Assembly (NCBI GenBank): GCA_937915865.1 | Contig: CALGIG010000045.1 | Coordinates: forward strand, 124,001 to 188,000 | DNA length: 64,000 bases | Direction of reading: 5' to 3' | From: an uncultured Prolixibacteraceae bacterium | GTDB taxonomy: Bacteria; Bacteroidota; Bacteroidia; Bacteroidales; Prolixibacteraceae | Shown: positions 9,362 through 16,013 of the stretch, in pieces | Position numbering within the stretch: position 1 is the first letter of the stretch | Layout of the letters: each line of letters starts with the position of its first letter | Translations under genes and position numbers: made by a program | Notes under the pieces: generated by a model | What the model was told of the DNA's origin: nothing | Seen by the model: the letters and a program-made list of their open reading frames with translations, nothing else | Database searches by the model: none

Positions 9362-9661
9362 TTAGAATGGAAGATCATCTTCCGGTTCGAGCACCGGTTC
9401 CTCCTCCGCTTTTGATTCCTGTATTTCAGAATTATTATCCGCGGACTCACCTGTTTCACGGGTCTGAAAATAACAAGTGTGGGTACGACCGAATTTGTCA
9501 GGTTCTTTCATCCTGGACACTTCGAAAGACAGGTATTGTTTACCTTCCTTCTCAAAAACAGCTTTTTCGTCAAACGGAAGCGGAATAACCACTTTAATAA
9601 TGTCAAGGTCTTTTACCAGGGTACCTTTCCCGATGTAGTGTTTTTCAAATGTTGTTGCCAT
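9362..9661 (-). CDS. SSB-like small protein of the conjugative element
   Basis: I place the start at MATTFEKHYIGKG (9661) rather than 123 bp upstream, because the upstream extension runs through a structured leader and does not look coded. The 99-residue product has a short beta-rich body (KDLDIIKVVIPLPFD, KQYLSFEVSRMKE) and an acidic tail ending DDLPF, the kind of C-terminal tip used by single-stranded DNA-binding proteins. The DNA-binding role is inferred from this tail and from its place among accessory genes of a conjugative element. It is monocistronic, with its own terminator. Confidence 0.65.
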   Translation of the reverse strand: MATTFEKHYIGKGTLVKDLDIIKVVIPLPFDEKAVFEKEGKQYLSFEVSRMKEPDKFGRTHTCYFQTRETGESADNNSEIQESKAEEEPVLEPEDDLPF

Positions 9662-9700
9662 AACTGTAATATTTAAGTTAAAAATTATATGCAGGTAAAA

Positions 9701-9812
9701 AGCTTCGTGAACAGGAGCGTGCAAGGAGGAACTGGAATACCGCAGCAGCATGGATGCAAGGATATGCCGGGAAAATCCTTTCAAGGCGAAGTTTCTCCGT
9801 ATTCACGAAGCT
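9701..9812 (-). ncRNA. Structured 5' leader of the SSB-like gene (candidate)
   Basis: AGCTTCGTGAA at 9701-9711 and TTCACGAAGCT at 9802-9812 are perfect 11-bp inverted repeats enclosing about 90 bases, with the downstream start codon 40 bases away. The enclosed part can form smaller hairpins. It is not an obvious copy of the leader family described further right, although a TTCCGGGAAG stretch occurs near 9957. From 9813 to 10101 I see no gene. Confidence 0.35.
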
Positions 9813-10101
9813 ACCTTGGCGGATAATTTTGAGACGGTCTCAGTTATGGCATTTGGAAATCAGCTAGGAAAACCCGGATAATCCCGGACATTAAAGGCAG
9901 TTGTTCTACACAGGCGATATAATCGCATTTTTGGTAAGGTTGGCTTTCTTTTCTGTATTCCGGGAAGAAATCTGCATTTTTAGGTTAGACAAAGTATAAC
10001 AGGAGCCGATGATACACTGGAGAAAAGGAAATGGGCTACGGGAAATAAGCGGGAAGAAAGGTTCATAAATGCCTATTGCCGGTCAAGGTAAAATGAACAA
10101 C

Positions 10102-10122
10102 AAAAAGGATTATCTCCTTTTT
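10102..10122 (-). terminator. Terminator overlapping the end of the 78-aa gene
   Basis: AAAAAGGA at 10102-10109 pairs with TCCTTTTT at 10115-10122 around the stop codon of the next gene, giving an 8-bp stem followed on the minus strand by TTTTTG. Confidence 0.6.
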
Positions 10123-10346
10123 GATTTTAGCTGAAACTTAGCCTTACGCTTGGCTTCTTCTATTTCTTCGGCTGACCAGTCGTTCAATGCCAGCTCCACA
10201 ATCCCAGATTCATTTTCGGCGTACTGTCGTTTCAATTCCTTGAGTTGGAGGCAGGTATAGTCAATCCTACCTGACAACTTCACCTGGTCATTTCCAAGCC
10301 GACGGATTGCACCGGCTTCAGGGAGAAATTCAGTCCAGTGTTTCAT
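10110..10346 (-). CDS. Small charged protein of the conjugative element
   Basis: This 78-residue, lysine/glutamate-rich protein (MKHWTEFLPEAGAIRR...) ends in a basic helix. I do not recognise the family. Its reality is supported by the structured RNA motif placed 8 bp before its ATG, which also precedes three other genes here, and by the hairpin terminator over its stop codon. It lies 64 bp after the DUF6573 gene and may be cotranscribed with it. Confidence 0.6.
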   Translation of the reverse strand: MKHWTEFLPEAGAIRRLGNDQVKLSGRIDYTCLQLKELKRQYAENESGIVELALNDWSAEEIEEAKRKAKFQLKSKRR

Positions 10347-10354
10347 AAAAATTT

Positions 10355-10394
10355 GCCGCTGCCTTGCGGTCTTTTTATGGCACCTGGCACGCCG
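10355..10394 (-). promoter_or_regulatory. Short copy (A) of the repeated pseudoknot-type RNA leader
   Basis: On the minus strand the order is GGCGTGCC, TGCC, an A-rich linker, then CCGC-AAGGCA-GCGG, ending 8 bases before the ATG of the 78-aa gene. The 4-bp stem CCGC/GCGG encloses a loop whose GGCA can pair with the upstream TGCC, which would form a pseudoknot. This copy lacks the long upstream part present in copies B, C and D, because the DUF6573 gene ends just before it. Confidence 0.6.
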
Positions 10395-10410
10395 TTATTT
10401 GAAAAATGAT

Positions 10411-10845
10411 TTAATCTTCATCAGGTTTCATGATGAAAATGGCCGGGGACGAATCGTCGAAATCCTGCGCCTGTACCACTGCTTTGAGTGTTACCAGCCT
10501 GTTGAAACGATTTTCCAGGGTCTCCAACTTTTCATTCGGTTCCCAGTTCCCGGCGTCGGGCATAAAGCTGATAAAATCAAACAAAAGCGAATCAGATCGG
10601 ACATTTCTCGCATGAAAGGCAAACATGTATAGTACGTCCCAAAGACGGCCGGAAAGATTCTGGATTCCCTCCATTCCCTTCGGAACTTCCACGTACTTGC
10701 CCCAAACTGCGCGGGTCATATAAACCGGGTATTTGATCCCGGCCTCTTTCGAAGCTTCTGCTTCAACCTTTACAAGAAACCCATCTGCAACGGCTTCTCT
10801 GGTTGTGTAGGTTGAAATGACGTTCCATTCACTGGACTTTTCCAT
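10411..10845 (-). CDS. DUF6573 family protein
   Basis: The 144-residue product begins MEKSSEWNVISTYTTREAVA and continues with DGFLVKVEAEASKEAGIK and YPVYMTRAVWGKYVEV, the usual layout of DUF6573 proteins found on conjugative elements and plasmids of many phyla. Their function is unknown to me. It is headed by the long copy B of the RNA leader. It is probably in one transcript with the 78-aa gene downstream. Confidence 0.75.
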   Translation of the reverse strand: MEKSSEWNVISTYTTREAVADGFLVKVEAEASKEAGIKYPVYMTRAVWGKYVEVPKGMEGIQNLSGRLWDVLYMFAFHARNVRSDSLLFDFISFMPDAGNWEPNEKLETLENRFNRLVTLKAVVQAQDFDDSSPAIFIMKPDED

Positions 10846-10852
10846 TTTGTGC

Positions 10853-11082
10853 GCCGCTGCCTTGCGGGCTTATTTAGGCATCAGGCTCGCCGATTAATTT
10901 ATGAAACGGGACTCTTGAGCCAACCGGATTCCGGTCAAGGGCGAATGTCACAAAACCTGGCATTCCGGTCATACCCGAGTGGATCAGGTTTTTGACCGAG
11001 CACGAGGTGTGGCTTTTGATGATTTGCGCAGAGCAAGCCACCCTTGACTTTTCCGGGAGGCGATCAATAACTTTGTTCAGGA
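10853..11082 (-). promoter_or_regulatory. Long copy (B) of the repeated structured RNA leader
   Basis: Read on the minus strand it starts with a conserved block (CAAAGTTATT then CGCCTCCCGG). Two hairpins follow (GTGGCTT/AAGCCAC at 11009-11015 and 11035-11041; GTCACAAAACCTG/CAGGTTTTTGAC at 10947-10959 and 10985-10996, with one bulge). It ends with GGCGAGCC, TGCC and CCGC-AAGGCA-GCGG eight bases before the DUF6573 ATG. Blocks and order match copies C and D although the stem sequences differ. Confidence 0.65.
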
Positions 11083-11191
11083 ATTAATGGTGAGTAGGTC
11101 ACCTGTAAACAAAATGAAATCTGGTTATTCTGCCTAATAACTATGAAAGAATGAGCTGGCAGTGTAGAGCTATTTTCATGAGAGAACGACC

Positions 11192-11216
11192 AAAAAAAGA
11201 GGCATTTCGCCTCTTT
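11192..11216 (-). terminator. Terminator of the 119-aa gene
   Basis: AAAGAGGC (11196-11203) and GCCTCTTT (11209-11216) form an 8-bp stem; on the minus strand it runs into a T tract. It lies 6 bp after the stop codon of the 119-aa gene. Confidence 0.75.
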
Positions 11217-11221
11217 CAATT

Positions 11222-11581
11222 TCAGAATTTAATCTGATCTTCAACCTCTTTGATTTTCTCATCCAGGGTGGATTTGATTTCATCCATCACAGCTGAAACA
11301 ACCGGGGTGTTGGAAGTTTTAAACTCTTTCCCTGAAGCATCCCGCAGGAACACGGTTGCACCCATCCCGTCAGCGCCTAATGAAAAGGTCTGAAGGTTTC
11401 GGCGGGTTTCTGTCAGCTTGCGCCACTTTTCGATGAGCATGCTCAAATCTTCCACTTTCTGGATGCGTTTTTCCAGCGAAGGAACTTCAACAACAGACTT
11501 TTCATCTTTCTTCACTACTTCCAAAGAAGCTTTTGGTTGTTCAGAAACTTCAGCATCGATCTTTTTTGCTGCATTATTCAT
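11222..11581 (-). CDS. Unknown 119-aa coiled-coil protein of the conjugative element
   Basis: MNNAAKKIDAEVSEQ... has a charged, disordered N-terminal third, a coiled-coil stretch around residues 35-65 (LEKRIQKVEDLSMLIEKWRK) and a small beta segment (FSLGADGMGATVFLRD). I do not recognise the family. It carries its own RNA leader (copy C, ending 8 bp before the ATG) and its own terminator, so it appears to be an independently expressed single gene. Confidence 0.65.
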   Translation of the reverse strand: MNNAAKKIDAEVSEQPKASLEVVKKDEKSVVEVPSLEKRIQKVEDLSMLIEKWRKLTETRRNLQTFSLGADGMGATVFLRDASGKEFKTSNTPVVSAVMDEIKSTLDEKIKEVEDQIKF

Positions 11582-11589
11582 GATTTTTT

Positions 11590-11812
11590 ACCACTGCCCT
11601 GTGGCTTTTTTATGGCATCTGGCACGCCGGTTAAAATTTCGGCGTAACTGATCATTGAGCTGTCCCGGATAAGGTCAACGGGGTGCATGTCAGTTTCATG
11701 CCCGAAATGGGCAACCCATGAAACTGAACGCATCTGAAAGACGGTTGCTTTTCCTGTTTATAAAAGCAATCGCCCCTTTATCGTTCCGGGAAGCGCAAAT
11801 AACTTTGCGGGA
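11590..11812 (-). promoter_or_regulatory. Long copy (C) of the repeated structured RNA leader
   Basis: The proximal stem is CCAC-AGGGCA-GTGG (CCGC/GCGG in copies A and B), a compensatory change at both sides. Distal hairpins are CAGTTTCATG/CATGAAACTG (11691-11700 and 11717-11726) and GGTTGCTTTT/AAAAGCAATC (11743-11752 and 11762-11771, one G-U pair). It ends with the conserved TTCCGGGAAGCG and AATAACTTTG blocks (plus-strand reading). It lies directly upstream of the 119-aa gene. Confidence 0.7.
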
Positions 11813-11856
11813 ATCTTAAATGGAGTGGTTCTACCTTTCAAAAAACTTGAAACGAA

Positions 11857-11881
11857 CAAAAAAGGGGCTTTTTCTGCCCCT
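11857..11881 (-). terminator. Terminator of the methylase-like gene
   Basis: AGGGGC (11863-11868) pairs with GCCCCT (11876-11881) around an A-rich loop, followed on the minus strand by TTTTTTG. It overlaps the stop codon of the methylase-like gene. Confidence 0.7.
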
Positions 11882-12587
11882 AAAATTCAAACATCAACTG
11901 CTGCGTTACATTCTTTACTGGTATCTGTTGTTCAATGAGTTCCTGTTTCTTTTCCGGTAACCTTAAAACCATATTGCTTTCTTTTTCTGCAATCTCCCTG
12001 ATGTACGGAACTCCATGCTCCTGTTGAAGTTCTATTCTCCATCCGGCATAAAAGCGGTTCATCAGGGTGTCCATCCAGCAGACTTCGCCCAAAAGCCCGT
12101 TCAGGCAAAGGTTGATCACACACATCATCGCACACGTTCGGTCAACATCAGCCCCGAAGAACAAGGAATTTCGTTTTATTTTTGCTGCGGCCAACAACAT
12201 CCGTCCTGACCCGCAACAACAATCGGCCACTCGTTCCCCAAATCCTGCCGGGTTTATTATCCTGGCCATCATATCACAAATCGGTTCCGGGGTAAAAAAC
12301 TGTCCGTTATGTCCGTGGCTTAGGTATTCCATATAAAAGTCACCGAACCCATCTATCAAACCTTCTCCTTTGTTGTCCATTTCAATAACCAAAGCTCCAA
12401 ATGCTTCAGCCATCAAATAGGCATCCGGCTTTTCATAGTTACGGACAATCTCATGGTAGCGATCTTCTTTTGCTCCTAATGATAAGGAACAAATGACCAT
12501 TTCCAGAAAATCATCAAATACGGAATTCACTCCGTATTTATAACCGATTTTCAGAATATACTGGGAAAAACTTTTTAACTGTTCCAT
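11880..12587 (-). CDS. N6-adenine methylase-like protein lacking the catalytic NPPY motif
   Basis: The 235-residue protein has the HsdM-type hallmarks GQFFTPEPICDMMARI and motif I as VADCCCGSGRML (normally DPACGSG), followed by an acidic FFGADVDRTCAMM segment, so it has an AdoMet-binding fold. I find no (N/D)PPY/F motif IV in the remaining part, which is short and ends in a basic tail. It may be a non-catalytic relative or one that modifies something other than adenine. Such truncated methylase-like proteins are common beside ArdC on Bacteroidota conjugative elements and are often assumed to protect against restriction. It lies 75 bp after the ArdC gene, which has its own terminator. Confidence 0.75.
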   Translation of the reverse strand: MEQLKSFSQYILKIGYKYGVNSVFDDFLEMVICSLSLGAKEDRYHEIVRNYEKPDAYLMAEAFGALVIEMDNKGEGLIDGFGDFYMEYLSHGHNGQFFTPEPICDMMARIINPAGFGERVADCCCGSGRMLLAAAKIKRNSLFFGADVDRTCAMMCVINLCLNGLLGEVCWMDTLMNRFYAGWRIELQQEHGVPYIREIAEKESNMVLRLPEKKQELIEQQIPVKNVTQQLMFEF

Positions 12588-12646
12588 CTTTTGACTTTTT
12601 TAATCATGATTAACTTTTGATCTTTGAAATAATGAGATAGTGAGAT

Positions 12647-12677
12647 AAAAAAAGGCGAAGGCTAAACTGCCTCCGCC
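12647..12677 (-). terminator. Terminator of the ArdC gene
   Basis: GGCGAAGGC (12654-12662) and GCCTCCGCC (12669-12677) form a 9-bp stem with one G-U pair across the ArdC stop codon, followed on the minus strand by seven T. Confidence 0.7.
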
Positions 12678-13582
12678 AATTGCTCAACCTGCATGGCTAC
12701 TGTCGGTCGGTTCGGATAGGATTGATGCTCCAGGATGTAATCCACAGCCTTTTGAGCCATCGATGAAGCTACCAAAAGCATTTTCTTATCTTCCTTGAAT
12801 TTGCCAATCCAGCTTTTGATATAGGCGGCGCTGTTATCAATGGTGGCATTCTGGATGCCGGTCATGTAACACAGGTAAGCTGCTCCCATTTCCGCAACCA
12901 ATTCCTCTTGACTATAATTATAATCAGGAGAATCGAACTTGTGATCAGGTAGTTTTTCATGTCTGCCGGTGCGGTTAATATGGCCCGTAGAATGGATAGC
13001 TTCGTGATATAAAACATTATAATACTGTTCATCACGAAAGAAAGTCCGTGGATTGGGCATACCAATATAATCCCCGGAAGGTGAATAAAAGGCATGGGAC
13101 TGGTTCAACCTGATTTCAGGACTATCGTACCAAAACTCGATCAACTGTTCCGCCTGGCCAATCGGGTCAAAATCATGGTCATGAGCTTCCTTTGAAGGGA
13201 TTTTGCTTTCATCGATCCCTTCGGTCTGTTTCAGGTTGAAAACCGTGTAATACCGGAGAAAAGGGAAATGGTCGATACTGCCGTCTTTTTCTTCTTTATC
13301 CAGTATCTTCCAAAACACAACCGGAAAACCTTTCTCTCCTTTCAGAATATGCCCTCCCAATTCTTTCACCTGGTTGAAAGTGAGAAAAAACGGGGAACCG
13401 AATTTATCAACCACAGTTAGCAAAAACCAGAAGTTGAAGCCTCGGTAAACTTTCCGATAAACCATGTTTTGCGGTAGGCCGGTTTCAGCTTTCCAGGGCA
13501 TCTGCCACGGGACAACTCCTTTTTCAAGGCGTTCGATAATCAGGTTGGTAACCATTTCATAAATGTCGAATGAAGTATTCAT
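12662..13582 (-). CDS. ardC: ArdC-family antirestriction protein with zincin-like metallopeptidase domain
   Basis: The start is taken at MNTSFDIYEM (13582), because the RNA leader (copy D) ends just upstream and the 16-codon extension lies inside it. The 306-residue protein has the N-terminal ssDNA-binding-like domain of ArdC (VPWQMPW, YRGFNFWFLL) and a C-terminal zincin domain with YHEAIHSTGH, plus a downstream glutamate in EELVAEMGAAYLC. ArdC proteins protect incoming single-stranded DNA from host restriction during conjugation. The HExxH-type site is present as HEAIH. Expression is likely controlled by the leader, which also heads other establishment-type genes here. Confidence 0.88.
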   Translation of the reverse strand: MNTSFDIYEMVTNLIIERLEKGVVPWQMPWKAETGLPQNMVYRKVYRGFNFWFLLTVVDKFGSPFFLTFNQVKELGGHILKGEKGFPVVFWKILDKEEKDGSIDHFPFLRYYTVFNLKQTEGIDESKIPSKEAHDHDFDPIGQAEQLIEFWYDSPEIRLNQSHAFYSPSGDYIGMPNPRTFFRDEQYYNVLYHEAIHSTGHINRTGRHEKLPDHKFDSPDYNYSQEELVAEMGAAYLCYMTGIQNATIDNSAAYIKSWIGKFKEDKKMLLVASSMAQKAVDYILEHQSYPNRPTVAMQVEQLAEAV

Positions 13583-13590
13583 GGGAAAGC

Positions 13591-13875
13591 GCCGATGCCT
13601 TTCGGACTTATTTTGGCACCCTTTGATCAACTAAGGATATATCTGGCACGCCGTTAAACTTAAATTTTTGGCGTACCAACATTGAGCTATCCCGGATCAG
13701 GTCAACGGGGTGCATGTCAGTTTTTTGCAACCTTCTTTACATTTACTGAATTGGATTTATATAATATTAGTGAGAAAGCAAAAAACTGAACGCATCCGAA
13801 GGGCGGTTGCCATAAGGCATCAAGAGAAGCAACCGCCCCTTTACCGTTCCGGGAAGCGATTAATAACTTTGTCAG
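13591..13875 (-). promoter_or_regulatory. Long copy (D) of the repeated structured RNA leader, before ardC
   Basis: The proximal stem is CCGA-AAGGCA-TCGG, again a two-sided change relative to the other copies. An extra 23-base insertion separates TGCC from GGCGTGCC. Distal hairpins are CAGTTTTTTGC/GCAAAAAACTG (13718-13728 and 13778-13788, with a longer A+T-rich loop than copy C) and GGGCGGTTGC/GCAACCGCCC (13801-13810 and 13829-13838). It shares TTCCGGGAAGCGA and AATAACTTTGT with copies B and C. Confidence 0.7.
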
Positions 13876-14190
13876 AAATTTGAGTGTAACAAAGCACCTA
13901 ACTTCTAATAATCCTTTGACAAACAGAAGAAAAATAATGGTTGGGTGAAAAACAAACAGAAGTTGGGTGAAAAGTTGGGCGATAGGACTATGAGGAAAAT
14001 AAATGCCTGCTATTAAACTACTTATTGACCAGAAAACAATAGAACAAATCTTTCAATATTTTACTTTACGGATTCATATTCAGGCAATTTCTCCAATACC
14101 ATGCAGTCTTTAACAGTTTGTCATCTTCCGGTTTTAATAATTGATCTATGCCAGAAAAGGAATGTTCTTGGCATTGCTTATAATTTAAAC
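13876..14190 (-). other. Non-coding stretch between ardC leader and unknown operon
   Basis: About 315 bases without a convincing gene. A short direct repeat is visible: ACAAACAGAAG and TTGGGTGAAAA each occur twice around 13918-13972. A promoter for the ardC transcript must lie here or inside the leader; I could not place a clear TAnnTTTG box. Confidence 0.4.
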
Positions 14191-14214
14191 AAAGGGGCTA
14201 ATAATTACCCCTTT
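14191..14214 (-). terminator. Terminator after the three-gene unknown operon
   Basis: AAAGGGG (14191-14197) pairs with CCCCTTT (14208-14214), about 50 bp after the stop of the last gene of the 14.2-15.8 kb operon. The T tract that follows is short. Confidence 0.5.
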
Positions 14215-14265
14215 TGATAAAATTTAATGTAAAAATATTTCCCAAGCAAACTTGATTTTGACCTG

Positions 14266-14997
14266 TTACACCTTATTCACAGACACCTTTTCTTTTCCGT
14301 ATAATTCGATATCCCTGTCAAGGTGAAAACCTGGAATTATAAGAGTTTGATGTGTTGTTGTTTTCGCAAGAAAGTCTCTCTCGGAAGATGATCTGATTTT
14401 CCAAAAGTCAAAGTTTGTACTATCATACTTTTCGTTCTGAAACGGATTGTTGAAAATTAAAAAAGTGTCATCTGCTATCCTCTTGTAATGAACTGGACAA
14501 TTCTTACAGAAATTTCCGATCTTATCTATTGATTCTGTAAATCCTTCATTTCTAAGGAATGACAGCATTTCTTGTCTTCTGGTTCTACGGCTATAATCTG
14601 GTTCTATTTTTAAAAGAATCAAATTAAGGTTCTCTGGTGAAAGTATAAAATCCTCACTTAAGTAATCTCTTGCATAGCTCCCATTCCGAATTGGCCCTTT
14701 TTTATAATACTCCTCCATAAAATCCTTAAAATCAATTTCTTTTGATATTTCAAGATTTTCGAATTCTTCTTCTATAAACTTTCTAAAACTATCTCCCAAA
14801 TGATGAAAATAAGTAGTTTCATATATCCCATTGTTTTCTTTTAAGTAATATCCTTTCCCGTTTATTTTAGTGTACCGGAACCCCAGTTTTACCTTTAATA
14901 AATCATAGAGGCCTAATTCAAAAAACTTGATTTTCTTTTTCCCGTTCTTGTGTTGATATACGTCCGCTAATTTTATCATTTGTTCGCTTTTATACAT
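14266..14997 (-). CDS. Unknown 243-aa protein, last gene of a three-gene cargo operon
   Basis: The product (MYKSEQMIKLADVYQHKNGK...) is soluble and rich in aromatic and charged residues. A possible zinc-binding pair occurs in FCKNCPVHYKR near residue 165. I do not recognise it. It overlaps the 131-aa gene by 8 bp, so translation is probably coupled. The whole three-gene unit is A+T-rich and sits between ArdC and an AlbA_2 ATPase in the cargo part of the element. Confidence 0.6.
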   Translation of the reverse strand: MYKSEQMIKLADVYQHKNGKKKIKFFELGLYDLLKVKLGFRYTKINGKGYYLKENNGIYETTYFHHLGDSFRKFIEEEFENLEISKEIDFKDFMEEYYKKGPIRNGSYARDYLSEDFILSPENLNLILLKIEPDYSRRTRRQEMLSFLRNEGFTESIDKIGNFCKNCPVHYKRIADDTFLIFNNPFQNEKYDSTNFDFWKIRSSSERDFLAKTTTHQTLIIPGFHLDRDIELYGKEKVSVNKV

Positions 14998-15385
14998 GCT
15001 CGCTTTTTTCTTTTAACTCATTAATCCGTTTGGGATCAATATAATGAGTTGCATATTTATCCTCAATTGATTTATCTCCTGATTTACTAAACAGCAACCG
15101 GCGTTTTATTCCTTTCCCGAATTGGTTATAAGCAGTCCAGGAACTTTTTAAATCCAATTCAGTCGAGTATTTTCCAATCAGTTTGTTAATATAAATCAGT
15201 TTCCCCAGGTTAACTTTGCATACTTTCTCAAGATAGTCAATACGTCCATACCGCCAGGCCTCATAATCATCTTTAGTAAGGTAGCCCAGTCGCAAAAGCA
15301 CATCTACAGCACAAACATATCCTTTCTTGTAACGATTTGAATGTACCAGTCTTTTAACCTCTTTTTCTAAATCCACGTTATTCAT
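14990..15385 (-). CDS. Unknown 131-aa protein, middle gene of the cargo operon
   Basis: MNNVDLEKEVKRLVHSNRYK... is basic and helical, with YVCAVDVLLRLGYLTKDDYEAW around residues 23-44 split here as YVCAVDVLLRLGYL and TKDDYEAW. Proteins of this look occur widely as uncharacterised ORFs; I know no function for them. It overlaps both neighbours by 8 bp. Confidence 0.6.
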   Translation of the reverse strand: MNNVDLEKEVKRLVHSNRYKKGYVCAVDVLLRLGYLTKDDYEAWRYGRIDYLEKVCKVNLGKLIYINKLIGKYSTELDLKSSWTAYNQFGKGIKRRLLFSKSGDKSIEDKYATHYIDPKRINELKEKSEHV

Positions 15386-15812
15386 TAAAATCCTGCTCGT
15401 TTAAATCAATCTGCTCTTTAACCCACTGGACATAGCGCATTTTTTTATAGTCAAACCACTGTTGCCGGTACTCTCCTGAATTATCAATTTCCCATTTAAA
15501 ATTTCGAAACGGGTTTGGCCTGTTTAAGGCATTTATCAATTGATCCTGTAGTTTCTGGTCATCAATACGCTCTGCAAAATCAGCCATTATCCGAAAAGAT
15601 TCATGGGTTTCAAATCCTGTAAACTCAAAATAATCATCCCAATTTTCATCAATCTCCTTCGCTTCTTCTTCCCATGGTTCCTCGTCGGCCCCAATCCAGC
15701 TATCAAAATTGAGTAATGTTTTAATCTCGCCCGTTTTGAAGTTATAGAAACATCTAATTCCGCAATCCAGGTTGTCGGCAATTTCTTCTATCTGTTTTTC
15801 TGTGAGCTTCAT
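15378..15812 (-). CDS. UPF0158-like protein, first gene of the cargo operon
   Basis: The 144-residue protein has the UPF0158 layout: an N-terminal ELADxLD-like segment (EIADNLDCGIRCFYN), a segment MADFAERIDDQKLQDQL, then LNRPNPFRNFKWEI and a final W-containing helix (RYVQWVKEQIDL). The biochemical role of this family is unknown to me. It is promoter-proximal in the three-gene unit and overlaps the next gene by 8 bp. Confidence 0.65.
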   Translation of the reverse strand: MKLTEKQIEEIADNLDCGIRCFYNFKTGEIKTLLNFDSWIGADEEPWEEEAKEIDENWDDYFEFTGFETHESFRIMADFAERIDDQKLQDQLINALNRPNPFRNFKWEIDNSGEYRQQWFDYKKMRYVQWVKEQIDLNEQDFNE

Positions 15813-15955
15813 ATTTGCATGATGTTTTCAAACTCGCATGAACCAAACGCCGCTATGCAATATCACTTTGTTTGGTTTCTTGCTTTTTTATTGTCCGAGT
15901 TCAATTTTTTAGCAATAGAAAACTGTCACTTTTGAATCTAAATTAACAAATGCAT

Positions 15956-16013
15956 CGGCCAATTACCGGCCAATTAGCGGCCAATACGGCCAATTAGCGG
16001 CCAATTAGCGGCC
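15956..16013. repeat. 11-bp tandem repeat at the 3' end of the AlbA_2 ATPase gene
   Basis: The unit CGGCCAATTAG (plus strand) occurs about 5.5 times: two 11-base units, one shortened 9-base unit, two more 11-base units and a partial one. It crosses the stop codon of the adjacent gene. Because 11 is not a multiple of 3, unit gain or loss changes the reading frame at the protein C-terminus. Confidence 0.85.

Noticed and set aside
9662..9784. Longer N-terminus of the SSB-like protein
   Set aside because: The extension overlaps a perfect inverted repeat and reads like translated leader; MATTFEKHY is the natural start.
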